This document shows, piece by piece, positions 8,851-17,087 of a DNA stretch of 64,000 nucleotides. Under the pieces are notes generated by a model. That model did not search any database, was not told the origin of the DNA, and saw nothing but the letters and a program-made list of their open reading frames with translations. Each line of letters opens with the position of its first letter. Position 1 is the first letter of the stretch. The position numbers and the translations under genes are program-made. This DNA comes from Variovorax sp. Root411. Its GTDB lineage: Bacteria > Pseudomonadota > Gammaproteobacteria > Burkholderiales > Burkholderiaceae_C. Where the stretch lies: NCBI RefSeq assembly GCF_001425205.1, contig NZ_LMDW01000017.1:42244-106243 (forward strand), read 5' to 3'.

Positions 8851-10398
8851 ATGAAACAACCAACTGTTGTATCCAAAGCTGCGAATGAGGTGGCACCGCT
8901 GATCAGGCTGGCTGCGCGAGACGACGTCGGTATTGCCAGGCGCGACCTGGCTGCTGGTGAATCGCTCGCGCTTGGGCCAGCATGTGCCGGCCCCGTCCCC
9001 GCCGGCCACAAGGTTGCCCTGCATGACATCGCAAAAGGTGCGGCTGTGCGCCGTTATGGCCAGGTCATCGGCATGGCGACGCAGCCCATCAGCGCCGGCG
9101 AGCATGTGCATGTGCACAACCTCGGCATGGGCGAGTTCACGCGCAGCTCCAGCGTGGGCGAGGCCTATCGGCCAACAAGTTTCATCGATCCCGCCGCAAC
9201 CTTCATGGGCATAGTCCGTGCCGACGGCCGAATCGCAACGCGCAACTACATCGGGATTCTGTCAACGGTCAATTGCTCCGCCAATGTGTCGCACGCGATT
9301 GCCGAGCGCTTCAAGGGGGCGGCCCTCGACGCCTATCCGAATGTCGATGGCGTTGTACCGCTCACACACGGCAGCGGCTGTGCGATGGACCCCGATGGCG
9401 AAGGACTGGCCTTGCTGCGCCGCACGCTGGCAGGCTATGCACGGCACGCCAACTTTGCTGGAGTGCTGATCGTTGGATTGGGCTGCGAGTCCAACCAGCT
9501 TGATGCTTTGAAAGTGGCCGGTGAACTTTCTGAAGGCCCGATGCTGCGCACCCTGGGCATTCAGTCCACCGGTGGCACGCGCGCGGCGATCGATGCCGGA
9601 GTGGCGGCCATCGAGTCGATGTTGCCTGAGGCGAACAAAGTGCAGCGGCAGCCGGTGGCTGCCAAACATCTGGTTGTCGGCCTGCAATGCGGCGGCTCTG
9701 ACGGCTATTCGGGCATCTCGGCCAATCCGGTGCTGGGCGCCGCGGTGGACTTGCTGGTGCGTCATGGCGGAACCGCGATCCTGTCGGAAACACCAGAGAT
9801 CTATGGTGCGGAACATTTGCTGACGGCCCGCGCCGCCCTGCCGGCAGTGGCCGAAAAGCTTGAAGAGCGCCTGCGCTGGTGGGAGGACTACACCTCGCGC
9901 AACCACGGCGAGATGAACAACAACCCATCGCCGGGCAACAAGGCGGGCGGCTTGACGACCATTCTTGAAAAGTCTCTCGGTGCGGTGGCCAAGGGTGGCA
10001 GCAGCGGCTTGATGGCGGTTGTCGAATATGCCAGGCCTGTTCAAGCCCATGGGCTGGTGTTCATGGACACGCCCGGCTATGACCCGGTCTCTGCAACCGG
10101 CCAGGTTGCCGGCGGCGCCACCCTGCTCTGCTTTACCACCGGACGAGGCTCGGTCTATGGCTGCAAGCCTTCGCCTTCGCTGAAGATCGCCACCCATTCA
10201 GGCCTCTACCGGCGCATGAATGAAGACATGGATTTCAACGCTGGCGAAGTGCTCGACGGTACGGCCAGCGTTGAGGATGCCGGTGCGCGGCTGTTCGCGC
10301 TGATGCTGGAGACGGCCTCCGGCGGCAAGACCAAAAGCGAAGCACTCGGCATAGGCACCGATGAATTCGTGCCGTGGCAACTTGGTGCGGTGATGTAG
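8851..10398 (+). CDS. UxaA family hydrolyase (altronate/galactarate dehydratase type)
   Basis: 515 residues with the full two-part layout: an N-terminal SAF domain (about 15-100, ending in HVHVHNLGMGEF) and the large UxaA catalytic domain (GRIATRNYIGILSTVNCS, THGSGCAMD, GLGCESNQ, LQCGGSDGYSGISANP, NNNPSPGNKAGGLTTI). The conserved cysteines expected to hold the iron centre are present. The family dehydrates aldonic or aldaric acids such as altronate and galactarate to 2-keto-3-deoxy products. It pairs with the preceding long FAH protein, so the product may be dehydrated or cleaved there. Confidence 0.9.
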   Translation: MKQPTVVSKAANEVAPLIRLAARDDVGIARRDLAAGESLALGPACAGPVPAGHKVALHDIAKGAAVRRYGQVIGMATQPISAGEHVHVHNLGMGEFTRSSSVGEAYRPTSFIDPAATFMGIVRADGRIATRNYIGILSTVNCSANVSHAIAERFKGAALDAYPNVDGVVPLTHGSGCAMDPDGEGLALLRRTLAGYARHANFAGVLIVGLGCESNQLDALKVAGELSEGPMLRTLGIQSTGGTRAAIDAGVAAIESMLPEANKVQRQPVAAKHLVVGLQCGGSDGYSGISANPVLGAAVDLLVRHGGTAILSETPEIYGAEHLLTARAALPAVAEKLEERLRWWEDYTSRNHGEMNNNPSPGNKAGGLTTILEKSLGAVAKGGSSGLMAVVEYARPVQAHGLVFMDTPGYDPVSATGQVAGGATLLCFTTGRGSVYGCKPSPSLKIATHSGLYRRMNEDMDFNAGEVLDGTASVEDAGARLFALMLETASGGKTKSEALGIGTDEFVPWQLGAVM

Positions 10399-10676
10399 TC
10401 TTTGCCTTGGCCGCGCATTGCCTCAAGTGCGCCGCCGCTGCGATGCCGTATTCGGCACGCTTGCCCCGTTTCCGGTCACCGAATGATCCCCGAACCCTAG
10501 GATCACCAACTTTTTCGGCACTGCAAGCCACCTACGTCAGCACACAGAGAGACGCGCTGCGGCACGAGACACGACCACGAGAAGATCTGCGGACGCAACC
10601 GGGACCTCAGTCAACGTACGTGCCAACCTGCAACCCGCTTTTTCAGCACCCGACCCCAGTAGCTGGTCAGGCTGGC

Positions 10677-11252
10677 TTAGTCCTTCGGGCTAGGTAGCGA
10701 TGCGGCGGGCATCGATTCCGCATCGACCAACGCCTGTGCGTTGGGCTTGGTGCACGGGCCCGCGCATTGCGGCCCTCGCCCTTGTTCAACCTTCGTGTCG
10801 GCCCGGAACTCGCCCAATACTGAGCGCGCCGGACGCGGTGCACCGAGGTGCAAATAACGTAGTTCATCCATCAAGGCATTCCAAAGTGAAGGGCCGCCCT
10901 TTTCCAGCAGTTCCGAGCGCAAAGACGCCTCCGGATGCGTATGCCGAAGGCCCCAGGCAGCCATATATGCGAGCAGAGGTACAAGCTGTATGGCCGCTTC
11001 CGTGAGGCTGTAGATGCCTTTCTGCTGATGATTCGGATCCGGAGATCGTGTCAGCAGGCCAGACGCGGTCAAGTGCTTCAGCCGGCTTGCGAGGATGTTC
11101 GAGGCGATGCCTTCCTTGTTTTGCTCCAGCAGAGCGCCATAGCTGCGCCTGTTCTCGAACATGACATCGCGGATAACGATCAGGCTCCAGCGGTCGCCGA
11201 TCTGCTCAAGCGTCAGGTTGATCGGGCAGCCCGATCGTCTTATTTGCGACAA
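10677..11252 (-). CDS. HxlR family transcriptional regulator
   Basis: 191 residues. The N-terminal HxlR winged helix starts CPINLTLEQIGDRWSLIVIRD, here quoted only as CPINLTLEQIGDRWSLI, with the family Cys near the start and a YGALLEQNKEGIASNILASR helix-turn-helix. The roughly 60-residue C-terminal tail is longer than typical. The start codon is TTG at 11252 with AGGAGA about 8 bases ahead; no better ATG exists. It is divergent from the metallo-hydrolase operon, and the intervening gap holds two matching palindromes that are its likely operators. HxlR proteins often sense electrophiles or thiol stress. Confidence 0.88.
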   Translation of the reverse strand: MSQIRRSGCPINLTLEQIGDRWSLIVIRDVMFENRRSYGALLEQNKEGIASNILASRLKHLTASGLLTRSPDPNHQQKGIYSLTEAAIQLVPLLAYMAAWGLRHTHPEASLRSELLEKGGPSLWNALMDELRYLHLGAPRPARSVLGEFRADTKVEQGRGPQCAGPCTKPNAQALVDAESMPAASLPSPKD

Positions 11253-11271
11253 AGTTCTCTCCTAAATTTCC

Positions 11272-11326
11272 ACTTGCATTATGCAAGTTGTAGGCATATC
11301 ATTCAACCACTTGCACAATGCAAGTG
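11272..11326. promoter_or_regulatory. Twin HxlR operator
   Basis: Two strict inverted repeats: ACTTGCA-TTA-TGCAAGT at 11272-11288 and CACTTGCA-CAA-TGCAAGTG at 11308-11326. Both have arms ACTTGCA/TGCAAGT separated by three bases, with centres 37 bases apart. They lie between the HxlR start (11252) and the metallo-hydrolase start (11361), so they would control both transcripts. Confidence 0.75.
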
Positions 11327-11360
11327 CCGTAGAGATCTTGGCAGATCGTTAGGAAACACT

Positions 11361-12344
11361 ATGAAATTCTCCACCATCACTTCGCGTGCCGTGCTCGCGG
11401 TATCGCTGGCATTCGCTGGCACCTTCGTTGCGGTAGCACCGGCCCAAGCTGCAGCGCCGATGCAGCACAAGCAGGTTCCGGGCTTCTATCGCGCGATGAT
11501 TGGCGACTATGAAGTCACCGCGCTCCATGACGGCAGCGCCGGCATTGACTCCAGCCTCCTGCATGGCGATCCGGCGCTCATCCAGTCTCTCCTGGCGCGC
11601 TCCTTCCAAAACGATCCCAAGAATGTCTCGGCCACCGTCCAAGGCTTCCTCGTCAACACCGGCTCCAAGCTCGTTCTCATCGATACGGGTGCAGGCGGCC
11701 ACTGGGGCCCACCCGCGCTGGGCAAGCTCGTGCAGAACTTGAAAGCCTCCGGCTACAAGCCGGAGCAGGTTGACCTGGTGCTGCTGACCCATCTTCACGC
11801 CGACCATGCTGGCGGAATCTACAAAAACGGGAAACGCGTCTTCCCGAATGCGACCGTGATGATGAAGAAGGCCGACGCCGACTTCTGGCTGTCGAAGGAA
11901 ATCATGGCCAAGGCCCCGGAAGACGCAAAAATCTTCTTCAAGGTGGCACAGGATGCCGCCGCGCCTTACATCGCTGCCGGCAAGTGGAAGCCGTACGAAG
12001 GCATGGACGAAATCGTCCCCGGCATCGCACCGTATGCCATTCCCGGCCATACGCCCGGTCACACCGGCTACATGATTTCCTCAAAGGGTCAGTCGCTGCT
12101 GGTCTGGGGTGACACCGCTCACGTCCTCGCCGTCCAGATGCCGCACCCGGAAATCGGCATCGCCTTCGACTCAGACGGCCCGACGGCCATCAAAACGCGT
12201 GAAGACCTTCTTGTGAAACTCGCCGCGGACAAGACGATGATTGCCGCCGCCCACATGCCGTTCCCGGGCTTGGGCCGTCTTCGCAAAGCCGACGCCGGCG
12301 CTGGCTACGACTGGGTACCGGCGACCTTCCTCGACGTGAAGTGA
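11361..12344 (+). CDS. Exported MBL-fold metallo-hydrolase
   Basis: 327 residues beginning with a Sec signal peptide (MKFSTITSRAVLAV... to a predicted cut after APAQA near 30), so it should act in the periplasm. The metallo-beta-lactamase motif HLHADH places ligands at His144, His146, Asp148 and His149, followed by GHTPGHTG near 232 and a GDTAH segment. The family includes lactonases, esterases and arylsulfatases; the substrate is not predictable. AGGAAACACT precedes the ATG. It heads the HxlR-controlled operon; the alpha/beta hydrolase follows 8 bases later. Confidence 0.9.
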   Translation: MKFSTITSRAVLAVSLAFAGTFVAVAPAQAAAPMQHKQVPGFYRAMIGDYEVTALHDGSAGIDSSLLHGDPALIQSLLARSFQNDPKNVSATVQGFLVNTGSKLVLIDTGAGGHWGPPALGKLVQNLKASGYKPEQVDLVLLTHLHADHAGGIYKNGKRVFPNATVMMKKADADFWLSKEIMAKAPEDAKIFFKVAQDAAAPYIAAGKWKPYEGMDEIVPGIAPYAIPGHTPGHTGYMISSKGQSLLVWGDTAHVLAVQMPHPEIGIAFDSDGPTAIKTREDLLVKLAADKTMIAAAHMPFPGLGRLRKADAGAGYDWVPATFLDVK

Positions 12345-12352
12345 GCTGACCC

Positions 12353-13246
12353 ATGACCTACGATTCATCTTCCATCCGCAAGCTCCGGGATGCGATGTTC
12401 GCCTTCGCCGTTGCGACTCCCGTAGGCACCATCGAAGCGCTCCGCGCTGGCATGGAGGCAATTTCACAAGCAAACCCGCCGGCGGCTGACCTAGCCGTCG
12501 AGCCGATCGAACTCGGTGGCGTAGCCGCGGTGGCGATTACGGCCCCCGGAGCATCCAAAGACCGAGTCATCTACCATTTCCACGGTGGTGGCTGGGTGGC
12601 TGGCTCTCCTGCCTCGCATCTGGGCATGCTCGGAGAGTTGTCTCGAGCGGCAAAGTCCCAGGTCATCGTCCTGGACCACTCCAAGGCACCTGAGCACCCA
12701 TTTCCGGCGTCCTACGACGAGTCCATCCGCGGCTACGAAGCAGTGCGTGCGCTTGGCAAGCCGTTCGCCGTGGCAGGAGACTCCAGTGGCGGTGGCATGG
12801 TTCTCAACGTTCTTGCCTATGCATCCTCGAAGGGCCACAAGGACGCGCGAGCAGCGCTACTGATCAGCCCATGGGCAGACTTAACGCTGACGCTGCCCTC
12901 GTTGACGCAGTTGGCCGACCGCGACCCAATGGTCAACGCGAGTGCGATGCGGGAGATGGTCGGGGCTTACGCTGGCAACCACGATTTGAAGAATCCGCGC
13001 ATCTCACCCGTGTTCGCCGACATGCACGGTTTTCCTCCACTGCTCATCCATGTCGGAAGCGACGAAGTACTTCTCGACGACGCCATTGAAATTGACCGAA
13101 AGGTGCGCGCGGCCGGCGGCGAGTCGCACCTTGAGGTCTGGCCGGAGATGCTGCACGTTTGGCACATTCAGACAGGCTCTTTGCCTCAGGCCCACGACGC
13201 GCTGCAGCGAGCCGGCGAGTTTCTCGTCGGGCACCTCGAGAAATAG
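12353..13246 (+). CDS. Alpha/beta hydrolase, hormone-sensitive-lipase family
   Basis: 297 residues of the HSL (family IV) esterase type. The oxyanion motif HGGGW is at 77-81 and the nucleophile motif GDSSG at 142-146 with Ser144; a C-terminal Asp and the His of LHVWH complete a plausible triad. These enzymes split short acyl esters or act on carbamates and lactones. There is no signal peptide, so it is cytoplasmic, in contrast to the exported metallo-hydrolase just upstream in the same operon. Confidence 0.9.
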   Translation: MTYDSSSIRKLRDAMFAFAVATPVGTIEALRAGMEAISQANPPAADLAVEPIELGGVAAVAITAPGASKDRVIYHFHGGGWVAGSPASHLGMLGELSRAAKSQVIVLDHSKAPEHPFPASYDESIRGYEAVRALGKPFAVAGDSSGGGMVLNVLAYASSKGHKDARAALLISPWADLTLTLPSLTQLADRDPMVNASAMREMVGAYAGNHDLKNPRISPVFADMHGFPPLLIHVGSDEVLLDDAIEIDRKVRAAGGESHLEVWPEMLHVWHIQTGSLPQAHDALQRAGEFLVGHLEK

Positions 13247-13307
13247 AGGTCGTAGACATGCGATGGGAATATCGCAACGACTACCGAGATCAACCTAGGA
13301 GATGGCA

Positions 13308-13718
13308 ATGACTACTGACACCAACGCGCCGGGAACGGCATGGATGCAAATCGTCAAGAAGAAAGGAACGAGCGACTTCGCGGCGTCGTTCACCGCTGAC
13401 GCCAGCCTTCAGACCTCAGCCCTCAGCAAGGCCGTGGTCGGCCCGGCACTCATCGGGGCGTTCTTTACCGCGACGAGCACGATGTACGAAGACTTCGTGT
13501 TCACTGCGGAGACGGTCGACGGTGCGAAGACTTACCTTGAGTGGGATGCCACCCACGGTGGTAAGCCGGTCGCCGGCACCACCATCATCACTCGGAATGA
13601 GTCTGGCCTCATCAACAACATCAAGCTCTTTCAGAGCCCGTTTCCCGTCGTTCGTGAATTCTCATCTGGCCTCGAGGAGCGGCTCGCAGGAACACTCGGT
13701 CAGGACTTCTTTAGCTAA
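13308..13718 (+). CDS. NTF2-like/SnoaL-type small protein
   Basis: 136-residue protein with the cone-shaped NTF2-like pattern: an N-terminal helix, FAASFTADASLQTSA, then a beta-sheet ending in GLINNIKLFQSPFPVV. Proteins of this fold are isomerases, cyclases or accessory pocket proteins. AGGAG at 13297-13301 touches the upstream ATG at 13302 but is 6 bases from the ATG at 13308, so the latter is the better start. It is third in the HxlR operon. The function is unknown. Confidence 0.78.
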   Translation: MTTDTNAPGTAWMQIVKKKGTSDFAASFTADASLQTSALSKAVVGPALIGAFFTATSTMYEDFVFTAETVDGAKTYLEWDATHGGKPVAGTTIITRNESGLINNIKLFQSPFPVVREFSSGLEERLAGTLGQDFFS

Positions 13719-13781
13719 GCCGGGAAAACATCCAACTTCATCGCCTCATTTAACCTGAACAACACAACCGAGGAAACACTC

Positions 13782-14195
13782 GTGCCAACATTTCACGCCC
13801 ACATTCCGGCTCAAAAGTTCTCCAGCGAAGAGAAGCGGTCCCTGGCGGATGCCTTGAATCTCGCTCTTCATGAAGCCTTGGATACGCCTATGGATGACCG
13901 TTTCGTCATCATCAGTGAGCACAAGGACGATGAATTCTTCATCCATCCGACCTTTCCTGCCATGGAGAGATCCGACAAGCGCATGGTCATAACGGTGACG
14001 TTCGGTACGAGCAGGACGGTAGAGCAGAAACGCAAGCTCGCGGAGTTGGTTACCCGATACGCAGTAGAAAAGGTTGGCGTCAGCAAAGACGATATCAGCC
14101 TGATGATGTATGCCATTCCGTTGGAGAACATGAGCTTCGGCGGTGGAAAGCTGGTCTCTGACATCGACCTCTCTATGCCTTGGGTAAACAAGTAA
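13782..14195 (+). CDS. Tautomerase family protein
   Basis: 137 residues starting from GTG. After Met removal Pro is the first residue (PTFHAHIPA), which is the catalytic general base in tautomerases. The length is that of the fused, trimeric or MIF-like class with two beta-alpha-beta units (MVITVTFGTSRTVEQKRKLAE, then VSKDDISLMMYAIP; given in parts). The conserved ending with an NMSFGGG loop fits. It probably isomerises an enol/keto acid or dehalogenates an acrylate-like intermediate. It is in the HxlR operon. Confidence 0.85.
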   Translation: MPTFHAHIPAQKFSSEEKRSLADALNLALHEALDTPMDDRFVIISEHKDDEFFIHPTFPAMERSDKRMVITVTFGTSRTVEQKRKLAELVTRYAVEKVGVSKDDISLMMYAIPLENMSFGGGKLVSDIDLSMPWVNK

Positions 14196-14325
14196 GAAGG
14201 ACGAAGCTGCCCTGTTCCTTGGAAACGGGACAGCGAAATTGACTTGAAACGGATGTCTCGTTCGTTTCTCAGGCGTGGGCCTTATCTGGCTTTGATCCGA
14301 CACCATTCTCTGGACGGGTATCGAA

Positions 14326-14430
14326 ATGAATACAGCCACCACCCCCGCCCTGGTGCCGCGGACGCGCACCGAGCCCGAAGCGTTGGAGGCTGCATTCCTT
14401 GCTCCCGCCCCAAAAGAAGTAAAGCTATGA
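14326..14430 (+). CDS. Possible 34-residue leader or remnant ORF, coupled to flavin reductase
   Basis: An ATG at 14326 opens a 34-codon frame (MNTATTPALVPRTRTEPEAL...) whose TGA at 14428-14430 overlaps the ATG of the flavin reductase (ATGA), the arrangement of translational coupling. The composition is proline, alanine and threonine rich. It may be a real small coupled protein or the stump of a deleted upstream gene. I recognise no family. Confidence 0.35.
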   Translation: MNTATTPALVPRTRTEPEALEAAFLAPAPKEVKL

Positions 14431-15047
14431 CCGACTGGCATTTCTACGAACCGGCGCAAGGGCATTCCCTGCGTCACGATCCGCTCAACGCCATCGTCGC
14501 TCCGCGACCGATTGGCTGGATCAGCACAGTCTCTAACGACGGCGTGCGCAACCTTGCGCCCTACAGCTTCTTCAACCTGTTCAGCTACAAGCCGCCGATC
14601 GTCGGCTTTTGCTCGCTTGGTGCGAAGGACTCGCTCGCCAACGCGCGTGACACCGGCGAGTTCGTATGGAATCTGGCGACGCGAGAGCTCGCCGAGGCGA
14701 TGAACGCCTCCGCGGTAATGGCGCCCGCGCACGTCGATGAGTTCGAGTTGGCCAAGCTGGAGACGCTGCCCTCCGCCAAGGTGCGGCCAGCGCGCGTTGC
14801 GGCTAGCCCGGTGCAGTTCGAGTGCGTGGTCACCCAGATCGTGCAGCTTGAGGCGCAGGGCGGCGCGGCGCTCCCGGCGTGGCTGGTGTTAGGCGAAGCA
14901 GTAGCGATCCACATTGACCGGCAGCTGATCACGAACGGCGTTTACCAGACTGCGCAGGCGCGCCCGATCCTGCGCGGCGGTGGGCCGGCCGACTACTTCG
15001 AAATCTGCGCGGGACAGCTCTTCACGCTTGAGCGACCGGGTGATTGA
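14427..15047 (+). CDS. Flavin reductase family protein (FMN-binding split barrel)
   Basis: 206 residues with the FMN-binding split-barrel pattern: HDPLNAIVAPRPIGWISTVS, here the first two thirds quoted, then NLAPYSFFNLFSYKPPIVGF and a DTGEFVWNLATREL helix. The member looks like the full-length group that binds FMN tightly and either supplies reduced flavin or acts as an oxidoreductase itself. The start is fixed by the ATGA overlap with the small upstream ORF. It lies in the 11361-16920 plus-strand series. Confidence 0.85.
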   Translation: MTDWHFYEPAQGHSLRHDPLNAIVAPRPIGWISTVSNDGVRNLAPYSFFNLFSYKPPIVGFCSLGAKDSLANARDTGEFVWNLATRELAEAMNASAVMAPAHVDEFELAKLETLPSAKVRPARVAASPVQFECVVTQIVQLEAQGGAALPAWLVLGEAVAIHIDRQLITNGVYQTAQARPILRGGGPADYFEICAGQLFTLERPGD

Positions 15048-15204
15048 CTTGGCGTCGAGCGAGATCGTGCACGCAGCGATTCATCGCCGGCCGCTTGATG
15101 GCGGCCGGAAATTTTCCGCGGAACTCGGTCGCCGCCTGCAAGGCAAGGTCGATGCGAGTCACTTTTACGGCGTCGCCTGACATCTTTCTACAAGGAGAAC
15201 TCCC

Positions 15205-16101
15205 ATGTTTCAACGTACCGATATCGCATTCGAAGCCGAGGGCGGCGTCACGCTGCGCGGCTGGCTCTATGTGCCCACCGGCGGCACCGGGCCCCATCCC
15301 ACCATCACCATGGCGCATGGCTACGCAGGCGTGAAGGAGCACGGCTTGGAGCGATTCGCCGAGAAATTCGCCTCCAACGGCTTTGTCGTCCTCCTGCACG
15401 ATCACCGCAACTTCGGCGCCAGCGACGGCACGCCGCGCCAGGATATCGACCCATGGCGTCAGATCGCCGATTGGCGGCGCGCGATCAGCTTCCTCGAACA
15501 CCAGGACGTCGTCGATGCGAAGCGCATCGGCTTGTGGGGCACGAGCTATTCCGGCGGCCACGCACTCGTGCTTGGCGCAACCGAACGCCGCTTGCGCGCG
15601 GTCGTCACGCAGGTGCCGACGATCAGCGGCTTCGAGCAAGGACTGCGCCGCATTCCGCCCGACGCCGTCGCCGCCATCGAGGAGGCCTTCTCGGCGGACG
15701 AACGCGCGCAGGCGCGCGGCGAGCCGCCGCGCCGGCAGACGATCGTCAGCGCCGATCCGGCCGTCCCTGCTTCGTACCGCGCCAAGGACGCCATCGAGTT
15801 CTATCTGCAGCCCGTGCCCGACGGCGCCTGGGAGAACAGCGTCACGGTGCGCTCGACGCGCGCCGCGCGCATGTACGAACCGGGCGCGTGGATTGCACGC
15901 GTGTCTCCCACGCCGTTGCTGATGATCGTCGCGCTGCAGGACACGATCACGCTGACCGATCTCGAGCTGGCCGCCTACGAGCGCGCCCTTCAGCCGAAGC
16001 GCCTTGTGACGATCCCCGGCGGCCACTTCGATCCGTACATCACCAGATTCGATCAATCCAGTGCTGCCGCGCTGGACTGGTTCAAGGAACACCTCGCGTA
16101 A
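15205..16101 (+). CDS. Alpha/beta hydrolase (dienelactone hydrolase/acyl-peptidase-like)
   Basis: 298 residues. The N-terminal sheet begins FEAEGGVTLRGWLYVP, the first core turn is MAHGYAGVKEHG, and the nucleophile elbow is GTSYSGG with the central Ser. A C-terminal GGHFDPY gives the catalytic His. It resembles the group of bacterial alpha/beta hydrolases annotated as acetyl-xylan-esterase or dienelactone-hydrolase like. ACAAGGAGAACTCCC precedes the ATG. Its neighbours are flavin reductase upstream and a crotonase downstream. Confidence 0.87.
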   Translation: MFQRTDIAFEAEGGVTLRGWLYVPTGGTGPHPTITMAHGYAGVKEHGLERFAEKFASNGFVVLLHDHRNFGASDGTPRQDIDPWRQIADWRRAISFLEHQDVVDAKRIGLWGTSYSGGHALVLGATERRLRAVVTQVPTISGFEQGLRRIPPDAVAAIEEAFSADERAQARGEPPRRQTIVSADPAVPASYRAKDAIEFYLQPVPDGAWENSVTVRSTRAARMYEPGAWIARVSPTPLLMIVALQDTITLTDLELAAYERALQPKRLVTIPGGHFDPYITRFDQSSAAALDWFKEHLA

Positions 16102-16131
16102 CCCCAACTTGCGACAACGCAGGAGCCCGAC

Positions 16132-16920
16132 ATGTCTCATCTCACCCATACCATCGAGCACGGCATTGCCACGATCATTCTCGATCGCCCACCGCAAAAT
16201 CGCATCGGCGACCAGATGGTTGACGAACTGGCCACGGCGATCAACGCGATTGAACGCAGTGACGCGCGCGTCGTGCTGGTGCGCGCCGAAGGCGAGAACT
16301 TCAGCTTTGGCGGCGACATCATGCCGTGGCCCGACGCTCCCCCCCGCCAGCTGCGTGCGCGCTTCGAGGGTTACATGGACGTCTTCAATCGCTTCGAACG
16401 CCTGCCCTTGCCTGTCATCGCGGTGGTGCACGGCTTGTGCGCCGGCGGTGGTTTCGAGCTGGCGTTGCGCGCCGATGTCATCTTTGCCGCCGAAAGCGCA
16501 ACGTTCTGCCATCCGGAACAGTCGCTTGCTTTGGTGACCCTGCTGGGCGGCATCTACCGCGTCGCCGAACGCGCAGGACGCGCACGTGCCATGGAATGGG
16601 CACTGACTTCCGAGCGCGTCCCCGCCGCGACGATGGAGCGCTTCGGCGTGATCAACCGCACCGTCGCCGATGCCGGGCTGCTTGCAGAGGCGCACGCGTT
16701 CGCCGCGAAGTTCGTGCACGGCCCTACACGCGCCCACGCCGTCCACAAGGCCTTGCTGCGCGCCTGGGCCAACGGCGGTGTCCAGGCGGCCGACGACGTG
16801 ATGTTCAACGTTGCCATGCCCTTGTTCGAGACAGAAGACGTGAAGGACGGGCTTGCTTCGGCCATCAAGGCCCTGAAGGCCGGCACACCGCGCCCGCCGC
16901 TCGAATTCAAGGGCCGTTGA
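16132..16920 (+). CDS. Enoyl-CoA hydratase/isomerase family protein
   Basis: 262-residue crotonase-fold protein. The first oxyanion segment SFGGDI is at 58-63 and the second, CAGGGFELAL, near 103-112; the helix carrying the catalytic acid in hydratases has HPEQ at 127-130. It hydrates or isomerises an acyl-CoA. The spacing from the alpha/beta hydrolase is 30 bases and CAGGAG lies ahead of the ATG, so the two are probably cotranscribed. Confidence 0.88.
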   Translation: MSHLTHTIEHGIATIILDRPPQNRIGDQMVDELATAINAIERSDARVVLVRAEGENFSFGGDIMPWPDAPPRQLRARFEGYMDVFNRFERLPLPVIAVVHGLCAGGGFELALRADVIFAAESATFCHPEQSLALVTLLGGIYRVAERAGRARAMEWALTSERVPAATMERFGVINRTVADAGLLAEAHAFAAKFVHGPTRAHAVHKALLRAWANGGVQAADDVMFNVAMPLFETEDVKDGLASAIKALKAGTPRPPLEFKGR

Positions 16921-16951
16921 TCCGCCACGCAAGCCCTGCAAGGAGCGGCAC

Positions 16952-17047
16952 ATGCACGAGTTGCTGGAGCGGGTGGTCGAGGCGCACGGGGGATTGGCGC
17001 GCTAGAAGCGGGATGAAGCGCTCAGCGCCACGAGCGTGACGGGTTGA
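16952..17047 (+). pseudogene. N-terminal stump of a conserved hypothetical gene with in-frame amber codon
   Basis: AAGGAGCGGCAC leads into ATG 16952, reading MHELLERVVEAHGGLAR, then TAG at 17003, then a continuing frame KRDEALSATSVTG to TGA 17045. This matches, from memory, the opening of a family that starts with an AHGG-LxRW pattern, with Trp changed to amber (TGG to TAG) and the rest deleted. The good ribosome site and protein-like frame argue for a relic gene rather than chance. The remaining spacer to 17087 holds nothing else I can see. Confidence 0.5.
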
Positions 17048-17087
17048 CCTGCCCCAGTACCTCACTTGATTAACAGAAGGAATTCAC

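Noticed and set aside
10399..10676. Plus-strand frame after the UxaA gene
   Set aside because: No ribosome site, no recognisable motif and proline/arginine-rich composition; treated as empty spacer.
14205..14240. Weak hairpin after the tautomerase gene
   Set aside because: Stem has a mismatch and no T-run follows, so a terminator cannot be supported.
15022..16953. 643-residue open frame on the minus strand
   Set aside because: It is antisense to a clear alpha/beta hydrolase and crotonase, has a Gln/His/Arg-rich unstructured composition and no family motif. Such frames are normal in high-GC DNA.
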